Source: Cinnamomum chago (Eukaryota; Streptophyta; Magnoliopsida; Laurales; Lauraceae). Taken from it: a stretch of 64,000 nucleotides of DNA. The stretch is from positions 44,124,001-44,188,000 of the forward strand of contig CP142456.1 in assembly GCA_038049695.1 (NCBI GenBank), in the 5' to 3' direction. The notes below the pieces were generated by a model, which was not told the origin of the DNA, did no database searches, and saw nothing but the letters and a program-made list of their open reading frames with translations. Shown piece by piece: positions 12,631 to 25,179 of the stretch (position 1 is its first letter; every line of letters begins with the position of its first letter). A program made the position numbers and the translations under genes.

Positions 12631-14192
12631 TTTTGCTGTTTTTTTTTTTTATATATCCTTTCCCTCCTTTCTCTTCCACTTGCACTCTTATACAACTGAG
12701 CTTTTCCTTGCTTCAACAAACATCCAAACTAAAATAAAAACTCCCATCAAACTTCAACGAACATTAAATCCAAACACCTTCTTCTTCGCATTTAACAACA
12801 AACAAAGGGAAGAATCTCCAACTTACACAAGGGTCCATTTGAGCAAAAAATCTAGAGATAAATAAGGACTATTGATCACATTTCCATAACAATAGATGAT
12901 TTAGCAAAACTCATTAAATGAGCATCTATTTCAAATCAATGCAAGCTAGTAAACATAAACATGGGTGGAGAAACCAACCCCATTCATTATAAAACCATAT
13001 GAACAAACTTTGACCAAATGAAATGCATACATTTCCAAGAGACTTAGCAAGAGAGAAAAACCCATTAATATGCATTTTCGAAATCAATAGAAATGTGGCA
13101 AGAAGCATATGTGAAAACATATATCAAATTATCAAGAACAAGTAATAAAATTTAGGATTTCTCATAAAACTTTGATAATATTCAAACCATCCATTCATCC
13201 ACTTGCCTTGGGTTCCAATAAGCTAAACCAAGCCTCCAATCACCTCTCAAGCTCAAGATCAACAATCTCTACAAAAACCCCCAAAACAAACCCTAAAATG
13301 GGTTAAACAATGAAAGACAAGGAATGGGCTCAAACCAAGCTAGGAAATAAAACCTAAGGGAAAGCCATTGCACATAAAAGGAAAATGGGAAGGAGTCTTT
13401 ACCTCTAGAGTCATCAATCAACAAGAAGAAGCTCGAAATAGGGGCTGCCCACCTTGGTTTTGCACAAGAAATACATCCATGGGAAGCTAAAGAGATGGGG
13501 AAGAAGATGGCATGGTGGGGTTTCCAAATGGCAAGGTTTCCTCCATGAAATGAGAGGAGAAAGCAAGAAGAAAGGGAAGGGGAAGCTCAGTTGCAGAGCT
13601 CCCCTTGTGGCTGGAACGAATGAGTGAGGGGAGAGAGAAGAGTCAACTATTAACATGGGTGGGTGTGGGCCCCACTACACTCAAAACTTGCAAGGGTAAA
13701 ACATCTATTTGTGGGCCTCGGATGCGATCGACGAAGAAGAGAAAAATACTTCTCATAAAATCTAGTTTTCAAAAAGTATAATTTTGGCATGGTTCTGAGA
13801 TCTCGAAATTTGGATCCAGATTCAATGTGAAAAGACCGATTTTGCCCTCAGGGCTGGAAAAACTGATTTTCGAAGCTTCGAATGGGTACGGAGTGAACAC
13901 GAAAGTTGTAGAGGTTAACAAAATAAGTCAAATGAGGCTAAAACAAGAATTATCGGGAATTTTGAATAACCTCCCAATCACGCGCAAAGTCACTAAAAGA
14001 ACCCCCAAAGGGTCCCACTAATCACAAAGGCACTCAAAATTCCTCAAAACTAGAGAAAAACCATTCTAGCTCACAAACTCAACCCAACAAATACTAATCC
14101 CACTAAAAGAAACTAATCCACAAATAAAACAACACTAATCCAGGAAATTAGGGGTCGGGTTCTCACACAAACAACATCAAATCACTCACAAC

Positions 14193-15333
14193 CATGGTTC
14201 AAAATCTCGGCCGATACCGGTTCATATCGGCCGATATGAACCGGTATCGGCCGATACCAAGCCGATATCTCGCTGAGATATCGGTCTCGGGTTAAATTCA
14301 CCATCATCTCGGCCCATCTCGGCCGAGATGATCTTCATCTCGGGATTTCAATATCTCGGCCGATATATCGGCCGAGATATATATAAAGGCTTGAGAAACC
14401 CTAATTTTTATATTTCTTCTCCCATCTTCATCTTCTTCTCCTCTCTTCTCAACTCTTTACTAGCCATAGCAGCCACCATCTCTCTTGCATATTTTCAAAT
14501 CTCACTTCTATTTTTTGAAGAAAATATTATCTAAGGTAAGAGGAAATCAACTTAAAGCATATTATGTGTTTTTTTTTTTATAGATGAAGGCATGAAGCAT
14601 AGAGGTTTGTCACTTACTCACTTGTGTAATTGTGTTGTTTTCTTCATTTAGAAGTTAGATCTACATACTTTCTTGCTAGATCTACTCATACACATGATTT
14701 TGAACTTTTTTTTTCAATTTTTTTTATTTTCGGATTTTTTAATATTTGAATTATAATATATCATTTTTTGGGGATTTCATCATAAATATGTTGTTTTAAT
14801 GATTCATGATCATTGTATGGTGTGTAAATGATAGATCTACATACTTTTATGTTAGATCTATATATTTAGGATTTTGAAAATGATTTTATTAATTTTTGTT
14901 TTCCAAAAAATAATTGTTGTTACTTGTTAGGATATTTGTGATACCAAAGGCTTAATGACTTGTTAATATTGTGTAGATGATAGATCTACATCTACTCATA
15001 GTCATAAACATGATTTAGATTTTTATTTTAATGTTTGCATTATATGAAATACTGGAAAAAAGACAGTGAACTGCGAGTCTGCGACACAGATAGGACTCAT
15101 AACTTAAGGTGACCGAGATTTTGATTTATTGTTGTTATTAATGGAAACAAATATAGTTTTCCAGCATTTTCTAATATTCTGGATTTTTTGGATATTTTTG
15201 CGAATTTTTTTGGATTAAAAAAAAATTCACACCGCGATGACCGCGACGGACCGATATCCGCGACCGATACCGATATCATATCGATTTTTCGGCCCGGCCG
15301 ATACAGCGACCGAGACCGAGATTTTGAACCATG
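14193..15333. mobile_element. hAT-like non-autonomous element 1 (perfect TIR and 8-bp TSD)
   Basis: Terminal inverted repeats of 18 bases, CATGGTTCAAAATCTCGG, match perfectly at 14193 and 15316-15333. The 8-bp target duplication CTCACAAC is at 14185-14192 and 15334-15341. An 8-bp duplication with short TIRs points to the hAT superfamily. Both subterminal regions are full of TATCGGCCGATA-like motifs and the middle is AT-rich. No transposase frame is present. It sits in LTR family Z, 25 bases from the right end of X. Confidence 0.9.
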
Positions 15334-16542
15334 CTCACAACATCCATCCCATTCTCCTCCATCAACATCACATTCAATACAAGGACAGAAAGAAGGAAAC
15401 CATTTCACATAAGAGTGCATTTGGAACAAAACAAGAGGAGATTAAATGTCATTCACCAATACACTTCTATGATATAAATGCACCATTAATACTCTATCAT
15501 GAACATTTATTTCAAAACAAAGCAATAAATAGGCATGAGTGGAAAATACCAACATCATTGAAAGCTTATAAAAATCAAATCATTCACTTGCCTTGGGTCT
15601 TCTAATCAATGAAATCAAGCTCTAATACTCTTCCAAGCCAAAGATCCAAGCTATGAACAAAATCCCCAAAAACAAATCCTAGAATGGTCAAACAATGAAA
15701 TAGAAAGGGAAACCTTACAATAATGAAGATGAAGCTTCTCTATGGCAAGAAGAATACAAATCTAGAAGAAGGAAAGGATTACTTACTTGTAGGTTCTCCA
15801 AATTGCAAGGTTTAGTTCAATAAAGATCTCAAAGTTGGTGGATTTCTCTACAAATGGTACCAAAAGGAAGCTTGCAAGGTGGGGAAGAGAATGATAACCT
15901 CCATTTCTTGATTGATGCAAGTTTGGTGTGGATTGGAGGTGGAGAGAGCAAGAGGAAGAAGAAAAGTTGCCAAACAAACCCTAGGCTGCCTTTTGTGCTG
16001 GAAAAAGTGGAATGAGGAAGATGGGTCTCCTTATATAAGCAAATGGAGATGGGTCCCACTACTTAAGACATTCAAGGGCTGAAATCTTGGCTTTCGGGGC
16101 TTCTAATGAATTCGACGAAGAAGAGAAAAGTAATCATGGAAATATCTAGCTTTCAAAAAGTATATATTTCGCGGGTTTCGGGAATATCAAGTTTTGAGTA
16201 CAGATTTTGTGTGCAATGACTGTTTTGCCCTCAAGGCTATGAAATCGGGTTTTGGGGTCTCGAACAAGGACGGGATCAACATGAAAGTTGTAGGGATTAT
16301 CAATACAAATAAAATGAGATTAAAATAATGAATGCAAAATCTACGATAAATCCTCAAGCGCATGCAAGGTCATAAAGAAGGAACCCCCAAAGGGCCCCCA
16401 CTAAGCACAAGCAATCAAAATTCCCCAAAACTATATCAAAAGCTATTCCAAGCCCAACCTAACCAAAATCCCCTAAACACTCTTAGAACTAAAACACAAC
16501 TTAATCAATACTAATCGGGTTCACTCGGGTCGGGGTCTTACA

Positions 16543-17229
16543 CTTTGGAGATACCCTCATCCCTTTTTTTTTCGTGCTAGAAGATTCAGTTGTCATATCT
16601 TTATCATGGTTGGATTTAGGGGCTTCCATTGGATGTGATGGACGCAGATTAGTCAATATGACATCTCTGCCATCTGCAATTGAGTCTCCATATATAATAG
16701 CAAATTTTTCGTAGTCGGGAAAACTTCTTCCTCGATAGTATTCATAATCAGGGTGTGCCTGAGTTGCACAAATGAGACAAACATATTAATTAATTAGTTA
16801 TTAATAGTTAATAAAAAAACTCAAGATATATATTTGCTCACTTACCTTGAGGTAGTCATTTCAAACTTGGTCTTCTGCCGTTACCCTTTTTGTGATGTCA
16901 TCCCATCCAAAGCCACTTAAGCCCATGAGAATCTTGATATGATTATAATGACTTTTTATTGTTCTTAGGTGGTTTCTAATTTTAGTTTTATCATACTCAT
17001 CGCCAAATTTCTCTTTCATCTTTCGTTCAATCTCTCTCCACCCCTCTGAAGTAAACCCAATCCCATCTTTTCGCCCAAGGGTTATTTGTTCTATTAGCAC
17101 ATTAGTCAAGAATTCGTCTGCAATCTCTGTCCAAGTGACATTCTTCTTATCTCTTTTACCACGCTTCGCTCTAGAAGATTGTCCAACATTAATGCATTGA
17201 ACTTCTTCGTCAATGATATCATTATCCAT
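16543..17229 (-). pseudogene. Myb/SANT-like Harbinger protein, N-terminal part
   Basis: From ATG at 17229 the minus strand encodes an acidic start, a basic patch, then VTWTEIADEFLTNVLIEQI, GIGFTSEGWREIERKM and TKIRNHLRTIKSHYNHI with GLSGFGWDD. This is the Myb/SANT-like DNA-binding domain of Harbinger accessory proteins. The expected W of the 'VW.DYLK' motif is a stop codon (TGA) at about 16857. A donor (GTAAGT) follows DYLK near 16845, and a second exon resumes with HPDYEYYRGRSFPDYEKFAI at about 16755. In a run of nine A bases at about 16564-16572 the frame no longer matches the C-terminal half at 681-1020. At least two defects make it a pseudogene, on top of the LTR insertion at the CTTTG site. 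Confidence 0.8.
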
Positions 17230-17605
17230 TTCTATATAGAATAAAAAACTTAGTCAAGCAGTTATTAATAGTCATACACAATGTGGAAATTGATATGTTA
17301 TGTTTTGTTTCAATAGTGATATCTTTAAGACAGGCTGTTATAAAAGATCAAAGAAACAACAAATGTCAACAAACATTTCCAAACATACTCCATATCATGA
17401 GATTAATATAATTTGAAAAAGGGAAAAATAGATATCAAATAACTAGAGCACGAAAACCTAAAACAAGAAACACATTCCCAAACATAAATTAATTATCATT
17501 AGCCTAATTCAATGCAGGAACCAAAATCTACACAAGAGTGGATTTACCCTGCTGCATCATGCCTTTACACACTAAAAAAAAATTGGGTAAAGGGCAAACA
17601 ATGTA

Positions 17606-17790
17606 ATAGAATTCCCACTTATAGACCACTTATGTACAAAAGTTATGTAATAGAATTCCCACTTACAGACCACTTATGTACAAAAGTTATATAATAGAAT
17701 TCCCACTTACAGACCACTTTTATGTACAAAAGTTATGGACACACTTTCAGATACACTCACAGACCACACTTTCAGATACACTCACAGACC
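17606..17790. repeat. Compound minisatellite
   Basis: Three tandem copies of a unit of about 46 bases (containing 'cagaccacttatgtacaaaagttat' split by 'aatagaattcccactta') are followed by two copies of a 25-27-base unit around ACACTTTCAGATACACTCAC. It lies in otherwise featureless DNA at 17230-18117. Confidence 0.85.
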
Positions 17791-18117
17791 ACTGGGCCTA
17801 CTTATCCCTTCTTCCCATTCAAATCGTTCCTGCAACAGAACATGTCTCAAACAGAGACCAAGTTTCTCGCCTGGGATATTAAATATACTGCCATCGTGGG
17901 CTACACTGATCAAACTGTTGGAAAATAGGTGGGCCATTCAGATAGGTTTCAAAAACTTTTGACCCACTTGATGCAGGGATCAACTATCTAGAAGGCAACA
18001 AACTCAATCCAGGATGCAATCCCTCAAACTCATGAATCATGTACAGCAATATTACCTATCTAGAGGATAGAAAACAGCACCTAAACATACAACCACGAAA
18101 TCCACAACATACAAGGA

Positions 18118-19676
18118 TGTAGATTATACCTTTGGAGCTTAGTTGTGCTCTAATGGAGAATTTGAATTCTTTCTTTGATGATGAACACCTTCACTAATCA
18201 AATCAGAATCTCCAACACCTTTTGATCTTCCACGCTATGACCCGTATCAAATTCTCTTTTCTCAAGAATATGGTGGAATCTCCAAGAGAAAAACCCTAGA
18301 GGAAACTAGAAGAGAAACTAGAAGAGGGAGAGGAAGAGGAGTGTGCAACACTTGCACTAGGGATCTTGGGCGTGAATTCCAAGATGGGATCATGCATTAG
18401 GGACATCCAAGGGCTCCTCTCCTCCTTTTATAGCATTCAAGCCACCTCCTCTAACTAATTGAAATAGAAGTCTTACTTCCACTACAATTAGTTGCTTACC
18501 AAATCACAATTAGAAGTCTTAATTCAAATATGATCAATAACTTCCTCTTTTACTAATTAAAATAGAAGTCTTACTTCCATTAATAATTAGTAACTTACTA
18601 TTACCACTATTAGAAGTTTCACTTCAAATAGAAATAGTAACTTTCTATTTCCTTTTAAAGTTCTACTATAATTAGTATCTTTCTAATAACTTGAGCTAAC
18701 GTGGGGACCACTAGGAATTCCTTAGAAAGCTGGCTCCAACTGGGACACGCGACCCCGCATCTCATGTGCAATTCGGGCCCACAGTTAATTACAAATAACT
18801 CCACTATATAAATGCAATTGAACTCCAGTCTTAGGAATATATTACAATGAAAACCCTAAACTTCCCAATTACCACAAGTACGCCTCTCCATCTATATCCA
18901 TGGATCAATTGGACCTGTCCACCAAATTAAATCCATATCTTATTATCCTTGAGCCCCAATTAATTATAGTGATCATTTGGTACCGATCCAATTAACTCTT
19001 AATTGGAATGGGTGCGCACTTACTAATGATAAATCCATTAATTGGCTCAAGGGGATATTAAAGATAGATTCCATCTTGACCATTGAATGTTCCCACAACT
19101 CTACTATCACGTACCCAAATCACCGAGGTGTTGACCTACAATTGGCCTCACTCATTGGTGACTCAAAGCAAATGAATAGATAGAAACTTGAGTTCATTAA
19201 TGTCTCAGGATTGTGAGCCTATTGCTAGGGAATTATAAGAGCATACCTTAAAGTAAAGACAGTGTATATAAGGTGCATCTCATGGTCCTTCAATACATCT
19301 AATGTACCAGCACCATGATCCAGAATCTTACATTCTGATGATCAAGACAAATCACACTATCTCATAGTGATCAAAATGTTGCAACCTTGTCATATGAGAT
19401 GCCCAATCTCATCACTGGTTGTGAAGATATTTAAGTATAAGATTTGCAATACATGTCTCCTGTATGTGGATCTCATCCACACACATATATTACATCTAGT
19501 ATACTTGTGGACTCCGATTCATCTCATGAATCATTATGTCATTCGTATTGGTTATGTGCAAGTATATAATTAAACATCATTCATCTCATGAAAGGAAAGC
19601 ATGATTGTATTGATAAATAAAGAAATTAATCAATTTATTACATCATATACTTGGTATTGAGACCATAAAACTAACA
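18118..19676 (-). mobile_element. Copia-type solo LTR (approximate left end)
   Basis: The right end on the minus strand begins TGTTAGTTTTATGGTCTC at 19676, a copia-like LTR start. The left end is placed at the TG of 'tgtagattatacc'. No internal coding region and no clear target duplication were found. It is a fossil, comparable in type to the LTR at 5350-7339. Confidence 0.45.
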
Positions 19677-20099
19677 CAAACTTCAAATCAGACTCCACCA
19701 TCAAGGTCGCCCAAGCCCCCTCTACAAGATGTATGGTTCAGATTACCATTGGTGACCCACCTAGGCCCCACAGTATCCAAAAAACGGAAACCCCTTTTTC
19801 TTCTTCATTACCGTTATGCCCTTTTTTTGGTGACCAAACAAGAAGCACGTTCCAAAAAATAACCAGATGACCAAAATGAGAGAGAGAAGGGCCATACCTA
19901 GAGTTCTTGAGCAGCACCGTGCTAGGAAGATGAATGGGCGAAGAGGGTTTCGAACTATATATAAGGATGGGAACGTATGTCGCAGGGTTGTTTCAAATAA
20001 AACAGGAGAGGATAAAAAAATGAAAATAAAGGCAGATGGGTTTCGAACCCAGCACTGCTGTGACGGAACGTCACTTGTTCCGACTGTCCGCCCTTTTTT

Positions 20100-20317
20100 A
20101 TGTGGTTTTTTTTCATGTGCAAATCACGTGAGATTCATTCTACTACCCCCTCACATGTGAAAATCTGAGTACAAAAATGGCCCCTTTTTACACATCATTT
20201 ACACATCAAAATTTCACACGTGATGCGTAAATGACCTCAACCAAACATGAAGGTGTGTAAATGATTCGCATATGAGTTATTTACATACGTAAATGCTCTC
20301 AACCAAACAACCCCTAA
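20100..20317. mobile_element. MITE terminus, GGGGTTGTTTGG family
   Basis: Read leftward from 20317 the sequence starts TAGGGGTTGTTTGGTTGAG, followed by several TTTACGTAT and TTTACACA motifs. The same order of motifs starts the element at 53877. Only this end is clear; the left end may lie anywhere in 19680-20100. The B-box-like string around 20040 (GGTTTCGAACCC) lies next to it. Confidence 0.5.
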
Positions 20318-20383
20318 GGGATTACCCATGTAGATTGGGGTATCACACAAATCAACTAAGAAGACTGGTCGATCTCAATGATC

Positions 20384-21100
20384 AAAATGGTGGTTGCGGC
20401 GGGCGTAGCGACCGGTGGGTCAAAATGCTATGTAGCGGCGTAGCTGTGTGAATAAAAAAAGTTGTCATAATTTTTTTTTTTAAATATCCAAAAAAAAATC
20501 CAAAATATAGGAAAATGATAGAATTTGATGCTTTTTTTTCTTATAATAACTAAGGTAGAGGAGTGTAGCGGTCCCTTCAATGCATAGATATTCTATATTG
20601 CTGAATGATTATTAAAAAAAAATTGATCTAATTTTTTTCATGTATTCATATTGGTTAACCATACCAAGTTAGATTCTATCATGCATTTCTGAACTCATAA
20701 TTCAAATAAGTAATTTAGTACAACTGTATGTAACAAAGGATATATAAATTATAAAATAATGCTTAAATAAAGTTTAATATTCAAATTTTAAGTTCAAGAA
20801 AGTAAAAAAAATTACCTTTCATCAAAACAAACAGTGTGTTTTTTGTTGAGTGTAGAGAAAAGAATACCTCTACTAAAGGGGGTGTCTAATAGGATGTACC
20901 TATAAAAGATCCTTTAAGAAGAACTCTCTGTATCGACTATAATGCAAGGAGATCATGTGTTTTTTGGTGTTTTTTTAGACATAGAAGGGTAGACGAGTTT
21001 CTTAAAAATGTTATTTGTAGAGAAGAAGAAAAGAAATAAGTCATATTATGCATTTTATCCTTTTTAAAAAGTATGAATCTTTCTCACTCCGTAGCGGCAG
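20384..21100. mobile_element. hAT-like non-autonomous element, relic (copy 6)
   Basis: About 350 bases (20740-21100) are the reverse complement of the left half of the hAT-like element at 57128-57782, including 'gtgtctaatagg', 'agaactctctgtat' and 'aaagtatgaat'. GTAGCGGCG motifs flank both ends. The left end (ATCAAAATGG) resembles the family terminus. The right terminus has decayed and no duplication was found. Confidence 0.6.
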
Positions 21101-22353
21101 GAGTGGACCCTACGGTTGTGAGCAGTGCTAAATTCACACCTGATAAAGCAGCAGCTACATCCATAGTGAATCCATCTGTATATTAGGATCAAATTCATGA
21201 TAATGATGGTATGATATCTGTAAGTGCCTAAATCGTACGGACTTTGATTAGGTGAGTATGAAACTCATAATATGCTGTTAAGCTTCTTTGGGAAAGATGA
21301 ATCGCCTTAAAACCTGAAAGGGAAGGAGAAACAAGGATCAGAGACCCTGGTTGCCGTCAGCCAAAGGCTCTCCGATGCCTGAGTTAGTGCTATAACTGAA
21401 CAAATGATGGAGAAGAAAGGCAAGTGTGCTTGTATTGAGTAGCATGGCATTGTATTGCATTATCTTACGTACCGGAGAGGGGGTTCTTACCCTTGTATAT
21501 AAGTGGAAGTTTCACCTGCCGCTCCCTTAGTGGGGGTAGGTGGAGGTACTGTTCAGTCGAATCATGAGATGACTTCTCATATCAATGTGGATGTGATCGA
21601 TAAAGACGACCCCTTATCATTATCCAGCGCTCATCTTGTCTGTCAGCACGTTCTGCAACGTAGCCGTAGTTTTATGAAGTACAATCATGATCTAGTACTC
21701 ATCTTTGTGGGCATACAGAGCTGAAGATCATACCGAGACCATATTTGGATGCATCCTAGCACTGTTGCCAAGGTGCCTCATGCCGAGACCAAGGTGAGCC
21801 TAGCTAGTACTCTTACCGAGGCTAGCTCAAGCTTAGTGCCAGCTGGCACTGTTGCCAAGCTGGATGTATCTCGGCACTATTGCCGAGCTTGGACACCGAG
21901 ATCGGAGTAAGCTAAGTTGGTACTATTACCGAGACTAGCTTAATCCTATTCTTAGGAAACCCCCCCCCCCCCCACACACACACACAATTGCCCCCTAGCT
22001 CGTGACCTCTTAGAGTCTTCCAACTTTTTGAGGTCGGGAGCTAAGTATCGTGTCGGGAGAGTCTTGGATATCAATTTGAATTTCATCTCAGTGTTGGCTA
22101 GCTGATGACGTCTGATCTTTATCATGAAGTTTGTTCATTTCCCCGAGACAATAAATATCTCATCGTTGTCCCTTCGTCTGCCCGAGGCGATAAATAGCAC
22201 GCTGTTGTTGCTTCGCCTGCCCATGGCAATTAATAGAGCGTCTGAATCACAGCGGGAGATGAACTGGCAGTACCACATGTCTGCATCTGGTTGGTCGTCC
22301 AGCGAATTCGAAGCGACGCCTGCTTTTCAGAATTCGAATGGGCGTCATTCTTT

Positions 22354-24760
22354 CTATAAATAGGGTTTTTCCTTCTTCGTTTCTTTACTTTGGCATTCAT
22401 CAGAAAGAGTTCCTGCTGCAAGAGAGAAGAAATCCTGCCGAAGCTCTATTTTAGCGAATCTGAGTTTGGAGTTCGTCTTTTTCTTCCTTCTGTGAGTCTT
22501 CTTCCTCATCTCTTTCCTTTGCACACCTTCTATTTTCTGTTAGGGGTTCTGCCTTTGGGTTTAGGGTTTCCGCCCCTTGCTTTCTTCCAGTTTCGTCATT
22601 CTTAGGAGAATGGGATCATATAGGAATTGGCTGGACACCCTTGAGGCCATGGCTGGGTTGAGGGAGATGTATCGGATTCCAAATAGCATCCAGACCAAAC
22701 TAGACAACCCGAGGAACCCTTTCGAGGGTTATTCCTTCCGCGATGGCTGGATGCCATTCCTTCTGGTTTCAATGATCGAGGGAGGGGTTAGATTCCCCGT
22801 CCACCCTCTTCTTAGAGCTTGCCTGGCTACGTGGCACCTTGACCCCTATTTTGGTTAATTTCCAACAGCTCAATAACATTTTGGGCATTAACCTCAGTGT
22901 CCATGACATCGAGGATGTATATGATCTCTGCAAGTCCGTGGGAGACGGTCACAGCTACTACCTCCGGGGGAAGCCGAAACTGGAGCCCTTTGTCTATGAC
23001 CTAGAGGACTCGAACAGACACGCCGAGGACGATCGTCTACTCGTCTTCGGTAAATGGGAGTTCGGCGAGGCGGAGAGGTCGTATAAGATCCCTTATCACT
23101 TCGGGGTTCCCCCAAGTAAATATTGACCTCCTCAGAATGCTTTTGTTTTCTTTTTTTTCTTGTCTTGTCAAGCTGACACTTTCTCTTGTCTTACAGAGGT
23201 CAGTCAGAGGAAGCAGGGGGCTGAGCGCGCCGGCTGGAGGAGAAACAACAGCTGGTTAAAGCTCGTGCGTGAGTACCAAGGCCATCACGGGCGCGATGCT
23301 TGGTCCTTGCTCGGGTACAAGCCAAGGTACCACACTTATATTAAGAGGAAGGAGCCCGCACTCACTCTGACCGACGCCGAGGGCTGAAGAGCTTCAGGCG
23401 CCGAGACATCCAAATCGCCTGCCGGCTCGGAGACCGCTGACCTGTCCCAGCTCGTTGAGGCCTACTCGCCCCCCCCCCCCCCCCAACCGAGAAGCAGAAA
23501 GGGGAGAGGAGATGGAGCAACGACGCCCTGTACTGAAGGTCAAAGACTCCTAGGTGCTAAGTTTTTTGGAGGCCAAGATTCCTCCACTTCCACGCCCACT
23601 GTTGTCGACCCCACTCCCGCCCCTGTAGCTTCGGGTAGCTTCGGGGCTCCTTCTTCTGCTGCTTTGGGCTCAACTCGGCAGCGCTCCGCCAAGACCGTAA
23701 GGGAGGGAGGTCGAGTGAAGAAAAGGCCCTGGTTCGAAGGCCAAGGCATGGGAGCCCCGCAGCGCTCCACCGAGGAGGCAAGGGAGAGGGCCCAAAAGGA
23801 GAAGAGGCCCAGGGGCTAGGCTCCTCAGCCTGCGAGGCCAACCTCGTGGCTCCTCAGCCTGCGGGGCCGACCCCGTGGAGGCCAAGTCTTCAGCTCGGGC
23901 CTGGGAGGCCCATGACCATGGAAGACCGTCTATCCAACAGCCCTCTCGCCGTTGCTGCTCTCGCCAACACATGTGTTCTTCCTCTTGACATGTAGAGGCA
24001 CAAGGGAGCAGATGACGCGTCACTACTGATTTCTTCTTTGCAATCAGTCTTCTCGGTAAGTCTTCATCCTAGATCTGTGGTGTTTGACTTCGTCTGCTTT
24101 TCTTCTGACACTTGATTTTTTTCTCAGATTGCGCAGAGGGTTCAAGTGGTCCTGGACAGGACCCATGAAAACAGCTCCAAGGTCGAAAAGATGGAAGCAA
24201 AGAAGAAAAAACTGGCAATGGCCTTGGAGGGAAGTAACCAGGAGCTAAAAGCGGCGGAGGAGAAGATCAGTAGCTAAGGGGCAGAGCTCGAGTTTGCGCT
24301 CAATGAGATTTGCAACCTGAAGGCCAAGACCCACGAGCTGAAGGGTGCGGCCGTGGCTAAGGCGAAGAGGGCACTCGAACTTGAGGCCGAGCCGGCGAAA
24401 CAGAACGCCGAGCTCGAATTGGCGCATAAAGAGAAGACTAAAATCCAAGCTAAACTCGATGCAGCTTTCCAGGACGGGGTGGATGCGGCAACTAAAGAAT
24501 ACGAAGCCCAAATCAAGAAGATAAGATCGGCTTTGTTCGAACTTAGGTGTCGGGCTGCATTGAAGAAGGCAGGGATCCCCGAGGATCACCCTGTTTATCA
24601 CAACCTGCCCGAGTTTTCTCGCCCTGAGCCTGAGCCGAGTCTTTCCCCCACTTCTGAGGTCGCACCAGAGCCTGTCTCGACTCCTCTGCCTGAGGTTACT
24701 CCTCAAGCTGCTGCGGCTAACCCTTTAGATGTCAATGAAGAGGCCACTGCTGCTTGAAAC
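22354..24760 (+). mobile_element. Antisense accessory gene of the Tat element (Transposase_28-like)
   Basis: This gene runs opposite to the element. A TATA-like CTATAAATAG at about 22356 precedes a first ATG at 22610. The protein opens with a conserved plant domain (GYSFRDGWMPFLLVSMIEGG, RFPVHPLLRACLATWHLDP) that matches my memory of Transposase_28, continues at 22839-23126 (DIEDVYDLCKSVGDGHSYYL), and later has a long Lys/Glu/Ala coiled coil and an acidic Pro-rich tail ending near 24757. Pyrimidine tracts followed by CAG suggest introns. Antisense extra reading frames of this kind are known from Tat retrotransposons; their role is unclear. The block is interrupted in several places and is treated as a fossil. 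Confidence 0.6.
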
Positions 24761-25179
24761 TTTTTGATGTATTTTTTCTTTTTCTCTTGTAATAGCGGAA
24801 ACAGTGTACAAAATTTTGTAACTATTTCTTTCAATCAATGAATATAACTTCTCTTCCACACTTGCCTTCGATCTTTCTATTGAAAATAACATGTATGCGC
24901 TTGACCTCTATTCCATAACTGGGCTCTTGGCATAAACGTCTGATCCTTTGACCAAGTAGTTGAGTTCGGTTCAGTAACTAGAACTAAAAAACCATTGGGC
25001 AAATGACTTCAATTCCATAACTAAGAGCAGCCCCGCCTAATCGTAATCGATTTAACAGTCGGAATTCCAATTGGACTTAAGTTCTATAACTCAAGAAGTA
25101 CCTGTATTTTGATGAAAGAAAAACCTTAGTTCTGTAACCGAACTTAATCTTCAGGAGTAGCCAACGAGTTCTTCAACTG

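Larger units (their letters stand above)
2203..14167 (-). mobile_element. Long-LTR retroelement without gag-pol (family X)
   Basis: The right LTR is 10402-14167 (about 3.77 kb). The left LTR is 2203-8561 and contains foreign DNA. Both start TGTCACGCCCCCAAACC and end GGGTCGGGTTCTCACA as read here. The interior, 8562-10401, is only 1.84 kb. On the minus strand a primer site resembling initiator-Met tRNA (TGGTATCAGAGAGG) follows the right LTR, and a purine tract of G and A precedes the left LTR, so transcription runs right to left. No gag or pol is present, which makes it a LARD-like non-autonomous element. Target duplications are nearly matching (CCAAC at 2198, CAAAC at 14168). It is a fossil and needs another element's proteins to move. 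Confidence 0.8.
1021..16542 (-). mobile_element. Long solo LTR (family Z) carrying nested elements
   Basis: The insertion starts with TGTCGCGACCCCGG and ends with GGGTCGGGGTCTTACA. The 5-bp target duplication CTTTG is at 1016-1020 and 16543-16547. Read on the minus strand it begins TGTAAGACCCCGACCC, a common start of long plant LTRs. Own sequence is about 1021-2202 and 14168-16542 less the hAT-like element, near 2.4 kb, with no internal coding region, so a solo LTR is the simplest reading. Family X is inserted at 2202/14168. Its right part shares blocks with the X LTR (for example 15585 with 13195, and 1430 with 12025), so X and Z are related families. It is a fossil without genes. Confidence 0.75.
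1..17300 (-). mobile_element. PIF/Harbinger DNA transposon, interrupted, left end outside window
   Basis: Two genes typical of plant PIF/Harbinger elements lie on the minus strand: a Myb/SANT-like DNA-binding gene (17229 down to 681, split) and, downstream, the start of the transposase (389 down to the window edge). The stretch 1021-16542 between the halves of the Myb gene is a later insertion; removing it rejoins the two flanks at a shared CTTTG. The right limit is approximate, because no terminal inverted repeat or TTA/TAA duplication was found. Positions 390-680 are the AT-rich spacer between the two genes and show no coding signal. Confidence 0.75.

Noticed and set aside
17512-17962. Several plus-strand frames of about 60-75 codons
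   Set aside because: They arise from the minisatellite and carry no conserved domain.
20030-20075. tRNA-like GGTTTCGAACCC string
   Set aside because: Only a B-box-like element is present; no A box, no cloverleaf and no anticodon arm could be drawn, so it is not called a tRNA gene.
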